Positions 1 to 12,568 of a DNA stretch of 64,000 bases are shown piece by piece (the stretch's first letter is position 1; each line of letters begins with the position of its first letter). The notes under the pieces were generated by a model, which worked only from the letters and a program-made list of their open reading frames with translations, had not been told where the DNA came from and did no database searches. The DNA is from Eumeta japonica (lineage: Eukaryota > Arthropoda > Insecta > Lepidoptera > Psychidae). The position numbers were made by a program, and so were the translations under genes. The stretch spans positions 310,001 through 374,000 of the forward strand of contig BGZK01000187.1 in NCBI GenBank assembly GCA_005406025.1. The letters are read 5' to 3'.

Positions 1-3000
1 CATTTTTTAAAATTTTTAACACGTATGTAATTTGACGGTAGTGTCGGTTTATTAGATATAGCTTTTTGTATTTTCTTCTTGTTTTATACTATGAAAACTA
101 TTTTAGTTATTGTAATAATTATTTAATAAACAATAATTTATATAGATAAGAGAACGAAAATTACCCCACGACTTCGTAATAACAGTATATTTGTAGCGAG
201 CGACTATTTTTGTGTACCTAAAGATGACGTGTGCTGCCAGTTGTAAACAATTTTCCGGGCAGAATTAGTATAAATGGTACTAGAGAATTACTATTGAGTA
301 TGATATGAATACTACACATTCACATTTATGACTATTGATTATTTTCGTCTCTATATATACCGGATATTATTTCACGCTTATTATAAGATATCGAAATTGT
401 GATCTTGTAGATTTATCGTGCATTGTCATAATATCGTCTTTTAATAGATACGGAACGAAATAACATGTTTTTTTTTTTTCTGGAAACATTCCGAGTCGAA
501 CAACAGAAATAACGCGAGCCTCCTGAAGTTACACGTCCGACGTCAGGTGCCCCTGCCGTTGCGTCACCGCTAACGCGGACGGTGATAAAGTAGAAATTTC
601 ACCGCGACGGCCGGCGCGCGTTTCCATACACCGCGCCGATTCGTCGCGCCGTATCACAATTCAAATTAGGCGGCGCGATTATGCCGTACGAACGGCGCCT
701 CTATCGCCGCGCTAGGATATCTGTTGAGCAATGCAAACGGCCCGTTTTGTTCTCGCACTCGTTAATTAATTAACCGTGTGCAGGTGTTCGTGTATTCTAA
801 TTTCGTTCTATCGCGTACGCGAAACGTTTGTGTGACGAAAAATAAAATTTATCGCATATTATTTAACGACGTTATACGATGTTTATGGTAGTGATAAAAC
901 GAGAAAGCTAATTAATTATGTAAAATAGTATGCATAGTGTTGAATACCCATTCAATATTTAAGGTCAGTGATTAATTACGAGAATTCGGAGCGTGTTATA
1001 TGTTCAACAGTTGTGTTTTGATAGTGTTATAAATATTTATGTGGGTCGTTCTGATACTTTATAATTGTCTGCTCTATGTTATTTTGACCTTGTAGCCTTG
1101 ATTTAAAAATTCTATGCATAAGAAGTATCCCGTTATATAAAATTTTTATTTTCTTCTTCATCCATAAACCAGTGTTTATCATATTAAGTGTAAATGAAAT
1201 ATATTTAACGACGTAGTAGCATTTTTAAACCCATAAATGTACCATTCGTGATTGATTATACTCTGTCTACTTGTTCAAAATCAATCAAATAACCATTACA
1301 TCAAATGAGGGTGCTACGTTTAATTTTCTGAACTAACTACTAAATAATTTGTATAAAGATTAATTTAAAATATCCGAAATGTCCTACTACAAATAGCAAA
1401 AATTTATTTTGCCCACGCGAATTGAAAACACTTTATTAACCAAACACTGAAATATTGCTACATATTTCAAAATATCTTATATAATTCCTGGTATTTTTTA
1501 TAATAATCTGCATTACTTACAGGACACAAAAGTAATAATTTTATAAACTGAAGAAATTTAAAAGATACAAGTGTATTAACAAAAATAATGTTTTATCGCT
1601 TCTTTCGCTAACTTTTAAATTCATTTTTATCAACAGTTATAATTACAAATTATATTATGAAGCAAAAATGCAATTTCAAAATGCTTATTGTTAAAAACGA
1701 ATTCAAAAGTAGATCGTAGAACAGACTAGGTACTAATACATAGTAAAAGGCAGTCAAGTAAAATTCTAACTTTGCTCATGTCGCATGAGACAGTGGGCAT
1801 GCGCCGTTTCAAGGCACGTGAGCCAACGGAGTATCACAAGGACGCACTGAACCCATCAGTCTGAGATAATGTCCGTCTCATTACCAAGCTAACATTTATC
1901 TCTCGAAGTAGAAAGCTTCTAAGAGAGTTAATTAATATGGAGAAAGGTTATTATTTGGATACAGACAGGTCCTCGGGTCAACTGTGTGGAGATGCGTTTA
2001 AGGGTATTTTTATGCTCGAAAGTGTTATCAGAGAAAGCGGATTTAAGTGACAGTTAAGGCTCTAGTCCCGTTCTATTTCCCTGGGCGAGTGATTAATACA
2101 TCGATTAGGAATAACGGATCGGTCGCTGGCGCGCCGCCGGGACGATAATTCAATTGGAAATTTATTGCTCTACACTTAAAAGCCAAAAGCCGGAGCATTT
2201 ATACCTCGCACCGAACACGTCACTTGACCGTCGGATGAGTTGTCGCGTGTGCATGTAGTTTTTTGTGCATCATAATCGGTTAGGTGTTTGCCGTCATAGC
2301 GGCCCGATAGAGATGTCTAACTGACAAACGGATTTGCATTTCGACATGTGCTGTACTAACACTACGTACAAAATAATACATAATAATGTTTTCGTTTATA
2401 GTAATATTCTTATACTTTTTAACTATTCATATTCGTGAGTTAACTGACATAAATGCAAATTATTTCATTATGAACTGTCAAGGAGTATTAAAGACGTACG
2501 TTTATAGCCATAATATAAAACTAATTCAAAGTTTATTTATATCGGCAAAAACAATACCGAAATGTAGGCATTGCATTTTTTTTTCCAAATGCGATACAAA
2601 GTGACGTTTCTGTTACTGTATAACTATGTATGAATTGTACCAGAATAAAGGTATAGAATTTTATACCGTCCGGCAAACGGCGAAATTAGAATATAGATAC
2701 ATTTTTAAAAGCCCTAAGTGCCTTATATACATTGGCCAAGGATTGTTTACATTACAAGCTTATATGTATTGTTATTTTGCATAAAAATATTTTTATTACT
2801 TTTTATTAAGAGACATAAGACCTGCTTACGACTGATTTGATGTATAGTGTGAACAATAAGGTGGACTTAAAATATATGTTCATGACCTTGTTTGCGTCGC
2901 GCCATCCTTGAACCGAGTCTGTAAGGCTTCTCTCGGACTAGCTGTTGCGTAATTGCGCGTGAGTTACTTCAGTGCGAGCATTATCTTAATTATATGTAGG

Positions 3001-5750
3001 CGAATTATGCTACTCTGCGACAATTGTAAGCGAATTATGTTGCAGTAATAATGTACTCTGTGACAATTGATACCCATCAACGGCTATTATAGTCAAATAT
3101 AAGTTTTAATTAACTGTCATTTGAATCACAACTTAGCATGATTTATACTTTTTATCAAATCAGGAAATCCCTAATACTTTTACGATCATTTATAACATAT
3201 GAGTTTTGTTGAAACGGATTATTATTTATTTAACGATTCGAAGTAGAATAATAGAAATAGTTAAATATCATTTTTATTTTCTACTAGTTACTCGTTATAA
3301 TGAATACGTTGTATAATTACGACTTTTAATTACTCCTGAGTGAAAGATCAGATAAGTCGGACTTGCGCCATAAATGTTTATGAAGTATTGAATTGTTTTA
3401 TATGAAAATGAATTTAATATGTTTTGTTATTAATTAATCTATCGGATGGAAGTGTCTTAAGGAATCGTTAAATATGACTAACACCGAGACATGATTAAAC
3501 GGAATCATATGCAACAGCCAAAAGTTGTTTTTATATTACACTGTTTCTGGATTATTAAAATACTGAAATTATTGCAAAGTTTTGATACTTTTATTTCAAC
3601 ATAGATCTTATTTATTGTGTATATGGTTTTATTATACAGTTGCCGATTATAGAGATATATGTTGATCACACGTTTCCCCTTTTCATTTGATGATTTAATC
3701 AATATAAATCTTATAATGTATTTCATTTTGATACTCTGTCTTGAGTTCCATAATGTTTCTGAATATTGTTAACTTGCAGTGTCACTAAGAACACGTGTTT
3801 TTTCCCTCAAGAACGTTAAATGGTCTCTATGAAAAAGTTTTGATAGACAGGCGTTATTTAAAATGATAGTAGTACTCGGATGTACTATAACTAATATTTC
3901 ATTTCTCCAAATTTTTTACGATACCTTTATTCAGGTATGTAAGCGAAGATCGTCAAGTGGTTGAGAGCGCCGCCCGTTCTTGATCACAACGCGCGAATTG
4001 ACCAATGAATTTAACTTAAGCTACATTAAACCACTCGCACTGTGCTTCCGAGAGCACGTCAATAGCTCATGGTCTAAACACCGCAACCTTAAATAAGTTG
4101 TCGGAAAATAGGACTTGGCAGTGTGGGCATAAGAATCTGATACCACAACAGCAATAACATTGAAAATTGATACAGCTATGCGGTGAAAACGCGACGTTGA
4201 AGATTAACGCTAAATTAAAGCAGATTAATATTTTTGAATCTTTAGATAATCAATATAACGAGTATATCTTCTACTTTCTACGATTTTTTTCCTTTTTCAT
4301 CATAATTGAATGTGTATAATATTTAAATAATTATTAATATGAAATAATTTCTAACGTAAATTATCGTCATTGAAACTGTAATATATTGTTAATAGCATTA
4401 ATATAATTATTCAAACTATTGTTCTACACGCGTTATCGTATCACACTACACGCTCGTACATGTCGCTGCAAATTAAGTAAACATCTCTTCGTACAATAAA
4501 TACAGCATTCTTTGACATAAACGGTTGTGCGCTATCTACTGTTAAAATTGTTTTTAATGTATTTGGAAACGTACAAAATTATAGAGTCACTCTGTTTACG
4601 CTATATAGTAAATCTCGAACGATTTTTTCTGTATACAATTCTTGTGTTTAAAGCGTGTATTTTATTTTTTGTGATGTCTTTAAAAAAAAAGTCGAAAATA
4701 ATATTTAGGTCAAACGCATTATACTTTGGGTTTGTATTTGAAATAATTGTGAAATCATTTACTTAAAAAAAAAAACAATATACTGTATGTTGGAAAACTC
4801 AATTTTCAAACAAACGAAAATTATTTCCTTTGTTAGTCTAATTTAGTACATTTAACGTGTTTGGTAATGCTAAATATAATTTGTTGCTGATTAATAAACA
4901 ATTTATTATTTCGAATATTTTAAGAGGCAAGTGCTTCGTGATTCTAGCATTCGGGCGGATATTAAATAGCGTCTCATCCAAATAAGAGGCTACCGAACCG
5001 GTTCTTCGGCACGGGCAGAAACGCGCTTGTCTACTTTTTCATATATCGAAAACGGTTTTGCATCACACCAAATGCACGGTTAATTGCATACAGCCCGCTC
5101 GAGGCGCGGGCGCGGGCAAAAAGTGTACAATTACGTGACGCGAGACATAAATTCCATAATTTTTGTCACGGCACGGCGTAGATTATGGGACAATTTACGC
5201 GAAAGACTCTTATTTATTTCGTAATTAACGCACGTACAGGTTGACGCCCTCGTCTCACGAGGACGCCACCGTAGCGTGTTACGAATTCGGCGTTTTAATA
5301 TTGTTGCTGTGCCGGCAAAAGTAGGAAGTTAGACACCTTTACATAATTGATAAAGAAATTCTTACTTTAATCGTCCCTATCGGTTATAACATTAACATAT
5401 AAATTATTACCTTTCGAAGTTGTTTCGACCTATACATTCTTGTGGTACACTTTATGAAAAATCTGTCGCACCTTTAGATTTGAAATTTAACATACTAATT
5501 CAAAGTCATGTTTAGGATGTGCCATCTATTTGATGAGTTGTTTGAGGAATTAATGTTTAAAAAGATACTAAACGATAGTGTGGAATAGTTTATGAACTAA
5601 AATATTATTGTTTTACTAACGCTATCTGTTCAAAAAATGCAGAGTTAATGTCAATGTAACTTCAAGAATGTTTACTTACAAAATGGCTGGAGGTTTTTTA
5701 GATTATAAATAAGTAGATAGTAATTATATGTGCAGTTTAATATGTGTTTT
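1..5750. other. noncoding stretch with scattered CpG-rich patches
   Basis: No reading frame here looks like protein: the longest are about 70-80 codons, AT-driven and on either strand. The base is AT-rich, with CpG-rich patches near 510-700, 2090-2290, 3950-4080 and 4930-5300 that stand out from their surroundings. The patch at 3955-4020 has a loosely A-box-like string but no convincing B box, so it is not called as a tRNA or SINE. I infer intergenic or intronic DNA; the CpG-rich patches are candidate regulatory elements. Confidence 0.6.
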
Positions 5751-6216
5751 TTTGACGTGACAACGTCTTAAATTAGGTTGCGGCTGGGAGTCACTTTGAA
5801 AAAGTGTAACGCTCGGTAACGTAACGATGAGTCACCGAACGAGAGAGGCCCGCCAATCCTTGCGTCTCTCTCCCACTCAACTATGATCGGTCTGCCGCGC
5901 GCAGCACTAGAGATTAGTGCATAGCTTGCAAATGTATTGCAAGTTATTGTATGTATATTTGTATATAAATACGTATGTATGTGTAAAGGTAAAATAAAAT
6001 TTTGTTAATATGAAATTCAGTGCGAGATTCTTTGTATAAATTAATGTTTTAAATATAATTCTTTGTATAAATAAATGTTTTAAATTGTTACTATTATTTC
6101 ATCCTTCTTCCTACTATACGAATGAATATTCACATTAAAATGATTTTACCATTCAAAGTCGTTGTCACGTAAAACTTTCGCCCGTATACCGACTTTACAG
6201 GCAACCAAATTTTTTT
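5751..6216 (+). repeat. dispersed repeat A, copy 1 (MITE-like)
   Basis: A stretch of about 465 bp recurs almost base for base at 50035-50506 in the same orientation, which defines a repeat family. It opens with GACGTGACAACG and, near its other end (about 6168), holds the near-complement CGTTGTCACGT, giving an imperfect subterminal inverted repeat. It ends at 'GCAACCAA' followed by a T-run. The inside holds a TATA-like string and AATAAA motifs but no reading frame. I infer a non-autonomous transposable element; a solo LTR is a less likely alternative. Compared with copy 2 it is shorter at six places and has one clear substitution. Confidence 0.8.
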
Positions 6217-9173
6217 ACCTTTGCTAGAATGTTATTATACTATGCTCTTGAATAGTACAATTACAATGTATGTTGATATATGATAGTATAATACGTCTAT
6301 TTTATTTCTATTTAATTTAATTCAATTCAATAATGATATTATACGTAGAATCAATGGTCTTTGTTTTTATTTACGTAGTTTTCCTGAACAAAACTATCAC
6401 TATATTTTTTATTTGGGCAATAATTGTTTAAAAATTATTTGTTAAATAAATTTCTTATTGAATATAATTCCTATATTTTAACGGCTCTTAAAATTTCTGT
6501 CTTTAAAATTATTATCAGGTATAAAATAATTGTTGCGTGCAATTACTATACTTTTACGAAAGTATTTAATGCCAGTGTGATACGTTTTAATATTATTTGG
6601 ATGAAAATTAATTGGTTATGTATTTACATGCCCCGGTGATCAAGCTTAGGATAGCGTTGATGCTGTCGGGGCCCTGGGTTGTATGGCACAGATCATGAAT
6701 CCACATGAGCATTTTCAAACATATCCCAAGGACTACAGAAGCGTTGGACAGTCGAGCGCTTTCTAAACGCATTTTCGTGCCTACTAAACGCGCATTAAAA
6801 AAAATTGCGAGCGCTCATAAAGCCGTGCTTTTTGCTAGTTTAATGACTTCCCTAACTTGACTAATATTTATTGCTAACAGTGAAAAGGTATAGTGTGATA
6901 AACAGTAAAATTTAGATCAAGCTGATAGATAGTATCAATTAGAAGTATAACTTGCTCAGTTATTTGTTACATTCTTGCCACGGGTTGCATCGAAATTAAA
7001 ACGTAATTCGCAACCGTGATCCTTATAATTTGATAGATTAACCCTATATTATGTTTCAAATCTTACGAATAAAGTTTATATTTTCGGTGCAACCGGCCCG
7101 TATTCTCTTTCTCTGGCAACGCTACAGTTAATGCAACGACGTAATATGCTATTCGAATGTCCCTGCTGGGTATTCCGTTTCGGCGCGGCGAAAGAAGAAA
7201 TGTAATTCGATGAAACCTCACAATATTATTCATCTAAAACGGCCGATATTATAATATTAGTCATGAACGGCGTCTCCGGTTATGACACCGCTTTATTATT
7301 AGAGAGCCGCCCGTCGGCGACGCGATGCGTCTCGCTCGATCAGCGCGCCGCCTGACGGCCGCGAGTTTTAAATATCACTCGTCATTAAAAGCGCCGGGCA
7401 TTATCCGCCGTTGTGTAACAGCACTCGGCTCTCGCAGCCCTAAGGCCGGCCACCGGGCGCTCCGCCTATGCGAGGGTCGTGACTTTTATTTGTTGAACTT
7501 TTACCGGGCGACGGAGGCGTACCAGATATTGATCTGGCTAATTATCGTTTTTGAGAAGTGTTATGTCCGTACGTCCGTCGAGCGTTATGTAAGACGTTTT
7601 CCGAGGAACGAGGGGAAAAAAATATGCGGTTAAGCGGACAGCGGAAATCGTTCAAAAGTGATGTTTCGCCAGTCGTATTAAATAATTAAATCAGAACCCG
7701 ATCCTGAATAATAAGTGTACTAAAAAATATTTCGACATACCCATATTGTCTAAATTAAACGAGGACGTTTATGTGCATATATATGTATGCCATTTGAATA
7801 TAAACGTTTACGTCTTAGTAAATTGTTTATTAAATTCCTGTGTGATATGAAAGCAATATTCCTTAGTTTATTCAATTTAAATAGAGTACTACGTTCGACG
7901 GAGACAGTAAATATTATTGTACGCCTGCTTCTTGATTTTCGTTTGTCGCTCTCAATTTTTAAAATGAATCGAAATTAATGAACCAAAATAAACTTTTATT
8001 CCTCAAAAACTTAAATCATACGGTGAAAGTGTGTAAGACATGTGCAATTGACTTGAATCGATCTCGTAAAATTTATTGTTCTCGAAACTCGGCCGCGTAT
8101 TAATATTTTGTGGATGGATCTGTAACGATATCTCGAGAAAGATTTTTGGAAACCAGTCGAGCATGATTCAGGCCGTATAATTAATTTCGAAATCGTATGT
8201 ATTAATACGAAAATGGGGTTTTATTTCATTTACTTTTCCGATGTCAAACATTTATCGGCACGCCTTGGGAGTAAGACTGTTAACTCGTGTGCCGTGACGG
8301 AAAACGATGCGGCGCCAGGGTTGAAAGACAAAGATTTTTGATCTGTGATATCTGATACTTTCGCTTGCCTGCAATCTGTGCGAGTGATTCAGTGAAGAGG
8401 AACGGAAGTTGAAGCGAGCGCTATTTGATTTAAACTATGAGCGAGCGCGGCGCTAGAGTTGGCCGCTAAATATGGTACCGATCTATTTTCCGAGAAGTTG
8501 GTACTGTCAGCCGGTGTTATCAACCTTATGATTTAAATTGTATATATATGACTTTTTTGGTTCGTGTATCGTGTACATTCGATCGAGTATTCGAAATCGT
8601 ACGCTAAATATACGATTTTTTTTTCAATCTTATAACCCTCATGAACATTTCAAATTAAATTTATTTCATCGATATTAAAAATAAAATAACCAACAGACTT
8701 TTTTGGAAGTTTCAGAAAAGTTATTCAGAAAATCACTTCTTGTTTTTATCTAATATCTAAAAAAGTCTTAATAACCTGATTATATCTTAATGCCAAATGT
8801 TCAACGTTATAACTACAATAAATAATAGATTTTCTCTATTTCGTACATTTACCATATACAGAAGGTACTTCCGCTCTTTTAAAAAAAAAACTGTCACTCT
8901 CGTACCATGATTTTGAGTCGTGATTTTAACGTAACCTTCAGTTCACCAGAAACTGAACCGCTCATAGCTTATTTAAATGATGAACTCAAACACAAAATGA
9001 ACACTTAAGGGAAATGTTTCGATAACTAACAGTGGTACTGTTGTTGACGCAGTTTTTCACCCATTTTTAAAAACTAAAATCACAAGTATATGTTTCATAT
9101 TTTAGTTATTGAAGTGTTTTTTTTCCGTACTTCCCCTAATTGAACAAAAATAACTGTATTCAATAAAAAAACA
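6217..9173. other. noncoding stretch with GC-rich patches
   Basis: No supported gene. A frame of about 100 codons at 7325-7633 lies in a CpG-rich patch (7280-7640); its arginine- and alanine-rich translation is what GC-rich noncoding DNA gives by chance. A second CpG-rich patch is at 8270-8470. The rest is AT-rich with A/T runs. Confidence 0.6.
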
Positions 9174-9592
9174 CGTGTGGCACTCGGGGACTGCTGCGGT
9201 AAAGCTATTGCATAGTATTTTTTATCAACTTATGCAATTATAATTATTTATTTATTTTATTTATGCAGTATTTTTTTGAGGAGGTGCCCTAACGCCGAAA
9301 CTCTAAGCAGGCGTGAGTCACCAGATTGCGGGGCGAAGAGGGGGATTATGCATGCGCAGTAACGCCGATACAACCAATGCCACCTAGAGGCGAGTTGCTG
9401 AACTAAAGAGACAAGCGTGATATTTCAAAAAAGTCATTAAAAGTTCTGCTATTCATCGATAGATGGCAAAAGTAAAAAGTATCACCGCTGTGCCGGTCGG
9501 AGTGGGGGCTGGTAGGTTATTTTCGTTACGGAATTTCTGGATTCGGTCTCCACGCTCAAGGCCCGCGATAGAAGCTATGCAATAGCTTAAAA
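9174..9592. mobile_element. TIR repeat B, copy 1 (MITE-like)
   Basis: The left end (CGTGTGGCACTCGGGGACTG onward) and the right end (TTTCGTTACGGAATTTC through CTATGCAATAGCTT) both recur at 63183-63744. A perfect 14-bp inverted repeat, AAGCTATTGCATAG, lies at 9202-9215 and in reverse complement at 9575-9588. About 27 bp outside the left inverted repeat are also shared between copies, so the true ends may lie further out. There is no coding capacity. The middle (9275-9500) is unrelated to the middle of copy 2. Confidence 0.7.
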
Positions 9593-10201
9593 ATGCATTA
9601 CTCATAATGTTAATTAAGTAACTTCTAATTATCATTAAAAAATTATTATTTTTTGTTACGAAAAATTACACCATATACATAGAAAGCTTATCTGCGTTAA
9701 AAATGAAACCTTTTCTAAATCAGCAATGGAAGAAAAACCACACGCATTTCGTATAAAATGCGCATATTTTGCGCGGAGTGGCAACGTAACGACTTCGCTT
9801 TTTGTTAACACTCAATTTCGGTCCCCATATATTTTACGTACCGCGGGCTATATACGAAAATCGATCCTTAAGAATAAAAACACCAACAAATGTAGATTTC
9901 TTTTATTTTGAATCATCAATATTTCATTGCTATTTCCGCGATATGCATCATACACTCATCTAAAACGTAGGCTGTCGAAAAACGATTCCAGGCTCCGACC
10001 TCGTTGCCGTTTCCTTTCCAGATACAGATCCGACGTCGCTCTCGCAACACACGAGTTTCTTTTCTCGGAGGGGGGCAGCACCGTCGGACCGGCTGCCCGA
10101 TTTGAAAAGTTCAACGCGACGAGTTCGCCCTACGGACATTGTCGCGGCCGCGGAGTGAAAGCGATCCCTTTGGGCCGTCGACATTCATCATACGTGTAAA
10201 T
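9593..10201. other. noncoding flank left of the copia insertion
   Basis: AT-rich to about 9950, then a CpG-rich patch (9960-10190). Two overlapping frames in opposite directions here are composition effects. The last five bases (10197-10201, TAAAT) are the left copy of the copia target duplication. The CpG-rich character resumes at 14540, so the element landed inside or at the edge of one CpG-rich island. Confidence 0.6.
10197..10201. other. target-site duplication, left copy (TAAAT)
   Basis: TAAAT directly precedes the left LTR, and the same five bases follow the right LTR at 14534-14538. Five base pairs is the usual duplication for copia integrases. It fixes the element ends and shows that no rearrangement has occurred since insertion. 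Confidence 0.93.
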
Positions 10202-10324
10202 TGTTATTTAGATTTACTTGGTAACAAAATAATTAACTATGTATACATACTAGCGCCATCTACCGTATGAATGAAAAATAAATAGTTGTGAAAAAGGGGT
10301 CGAACTGAACACTGCGTTTTATTA
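10202..10324 (+). repeat. copia 5' LTR (123 bp)
   Basis: Begins TGTTATTTAG and ends GTTTTATTA. Identical to the right LTR. It starts with TG but does not end with the canonical CA; the matching target duplication confirms the end at 10324. It contains TATACATA (about 10241) as a possible promoter element and AATAAA at 10277-10282 as a possible poly(A) signal. At 123 bp it is short for a copia LTR. Confidence 0.95.
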
Positions 10325-10338
10325 GGTTATGGGCCCAG
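10325..10338 (+). promoter_or_regulatory. primer-binding site, initiator tRNA-Met anticodon arm
   Basis: GGTTATGGGCCCAG starts at the first base after the LTR and is exactly complementary to the anticodon stem-loop of insect initiator tRNA-Met, as I recall that sequence. Drosophila copia is known to prime from an internal half of this tRNA rather than from its 3' end, and this site has the same design. Pairing stops after 14 bases. Confidence 0.9.
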
Positions 10339-10391
10339 TTCACCAGTTTTCGCGAGAAATAATTAAGTTTACAGTGAATTTCGATTAAAGT

Positions 10392-11230
10392 ATGTCTACA
10401 AATTATTTGGTGAATGTTCCCAAACTAAAGGGAAGGGAAAATTACGACGACTGGTGTTTCGCGGCTGAAAATGTTCTCGTGTTGGAGGGTATGGCGGACA
10501 ATATCAAGCGGCCGTTGCCGGCTACAGCCAAAGAGGCTCAGATTGCAGAAGATTTGAAGGCGAAAGCGAAGCTTATATTGACGATCGACGCTTCTCTTTA
10601 TGTGCATATCAAACAAGCAACAACAACGTACAGTTTGTGGCAGATTCTGAAGAATATGTTCGATGATTCCGGATATGCTCGAAAAATAAGCTTGTTGAGA
10701 AATCTTATTAGCATACGCCTAGAAAACTGCGAGTCAATGACCAGCTATGTCAGCCAGATCATCGAAACCGCACATAAATTGAATGGTACAGGCTTTGAGA
10801 TCAATGACCAGTGGATTGGGTCGCTCATGTTAGCTGGACTACCGGAGAAATTTAGCCCCATGATTATGGCTATCGAGCATTCGGGCATAAACATCAGTGC
10901 AGACGCTATCAAAACCAAATTATTGGACATGAGTGCAGATTTTGAGGGTAAGTCGGAAGGTGCATTTGCCGCAAAAATTTCACAGACGGAATGTTGGCAG
11001 TACTGCAAGAACGCAAGTTCAACAACATGGAAATTCCGCAACGAATGGAATGTACGGATCGTCACCTGTCACTGTCAACACTAGCGGTCAAGCTCAAACG
11101 TCAAGAAAGAAAATAATACGGTGCTACAAATGTAAACAGACAGGACACTTTAAAATCAGTGTCAGGTTGCAGATAAAGCAAAATCAAATGCATTTAGTGC
11201 AGTTTTCTTACAAAAGAATTCAGTCAATCA
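10392..11230 (+). CDS. gag: copia gag (capsid and zinc knuckle), frame-broken
   Basis: Structural protein of the retrotransposon particle, which packages the element RNA in the cytoplasm. The ATG at 10392, 67 bases after the LTR, opens a frame whose first residues (MSTNYLVNVPKLKGRENYDD) have the N-terminal 'GxxYxxW' look of copia capsids (UBN2/DUF4219-type region). About 200 residues run to near 10990, where the frame changes; the reading then continues one frame over to the nucleocapsid knuckle CYKCKQTGHFK (11122-11154). The last cysteine of the CCHC pattern falls in the next frame, after a short A-run near 11151. The frame changes again before 11231. Without these changes gag would run straight into protease as one polyprotein, as in copia. 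Confidence 0.88.
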
Positions 11231-12568
11231 GACTGGCACTTGGATTCCGGCGCAAGCACACATATAGTTTCGAATGTGAACTTATTAACAAATGTTTGTA
11301 ATCGACCTAAAACTAAGGAGATTATTGTTGCGAATCAAACTGTCGTGCCTGTCTCTTGCTCTGGAGACCTGCAGCTCACGACATGCGTTGGAGACAACGA
11401 ATTTACTATTGATGTAAAGGATGTGTTGTGTGTACCTAACCTCACCACGAACCTACTGTCAGTGAGCAGAATAATAGCTAGTGGTAACAGAGTGATGTTT
11501 AATAAGCATGGTTGTCTGATTTACAACTCACAGAATGATTGTATTGGTGAGGCGATCCTGGAAAATGGAGTATACCGATTGATAGTAATAAGAATTCAAC
11601 AACCCTTAGTGGCAGCTGTAAAGTTCTCAAGTAACATTTGGCACAGAAGACTAGGTCATATCAATACGAATGACTTAAATAAACTCAAAAATGGTGCAGC
11701 AGAAGGAGTTAGTTTTGATGATAAAAGTGAAAATAATAAAAATAGCTGTATAGTGTGTTGCGAAGGCAAGCAGACTCGACTACCATTTCCAACAAGCACA
11801 AGCAAAAGTCGAAATACATTAGAGCTGGTCCACACCGACTTATGTGGGCCTATGGAGAATGTGTCTCTTGGAAAAGCAAAATACTACTTGCTGTTTGTCG
11901 ATGATTTCAGCCGAATGTGCACCGTCTATTTTTTAAAATGTAAAAGTGAAACTTTCAAGTACTTTAAGCAATACAAAGAGCTTGTAGAAAATCAACAGTC
12001 GAAGAAAATCAAGATATTAAGATCCGACAATGGAGGAGAATTTTGTTCGACAGAAATGACTAATTTTCTGAAGCAAAGTGGCATAGTTCATCAGAAAACT
12101 AACAGTTTTACACCGGAACAGAATGGACTGAGTGAGAGATACAACCGAACCATAGTTGAGAAAGCGCGATGTCTCCTTTACGATGCCAAATTTGAGAAAT
12201 TTCTTTGGGCTGAGGCTGTAAACACGGCAGTGTATTTAAAAAACCGATCACCAGCAGCAGGCTTGGATGGCAGTAAAACTCCGTATGAAATATGGACAGG
12301 CAGAAAGCCAGAGTTGAACCATATACGGATTTTCGGCAGCCCAACAATGGTTCATATTCCAAAAGAAAAGCGAAGGAAATGGGACAAAAAAGCAAAGAAG
12401 ATGTACCTAGTGGGATATTCTGAGAATGTCAAGGGATATCGATTGTATGACCCTATATTGCGGGATGTTATTGTAGGCAGAGATGTAGTCATTATGGAGA
12501 AAACAGATGACAGTTTATCATCATCTATTGGAATTGAGGAGAACAGGCCATTAGATACGTCTGCAGAG
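11231..12568 (+). CDS. pol: copia protease and integrase (pol part 1)
   Basis: One open frame of about 445 residues. The aspartic protease active site DSGAS is at 11243-11257. The gag-pre-integrase zinc-binding domain follows, with H-x4-H at 11642-11659 and C-x2-C at 11747-11758. The integrase core has its acidic triad at D (11837, in HTDLCGP), D (12026, in RSDNGGEF) and E (12134, in NGLSERYN), with 35 residues between the last two, the DD35E spacing. A GKRP-like C-terminal region ends near 12500. The protease matures the polyprotein and the integrase inserts the cDNA. The frame runs to a stop at 12629-12631, but acidic linker sequence typical of copia continues in another frame from about 12569, so a base appears to be missing near 12568. 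Confidence 0.93.

Noticed and set aside
3950..4030. tRNA or SINE head
   Set aside because: An A-box-like string is present but no adequate B box follows at the right distance.
10425..12395. Antisense frames inside the copia element
   Set aside because: They are shadows of gag and integrase on the opposite strand.
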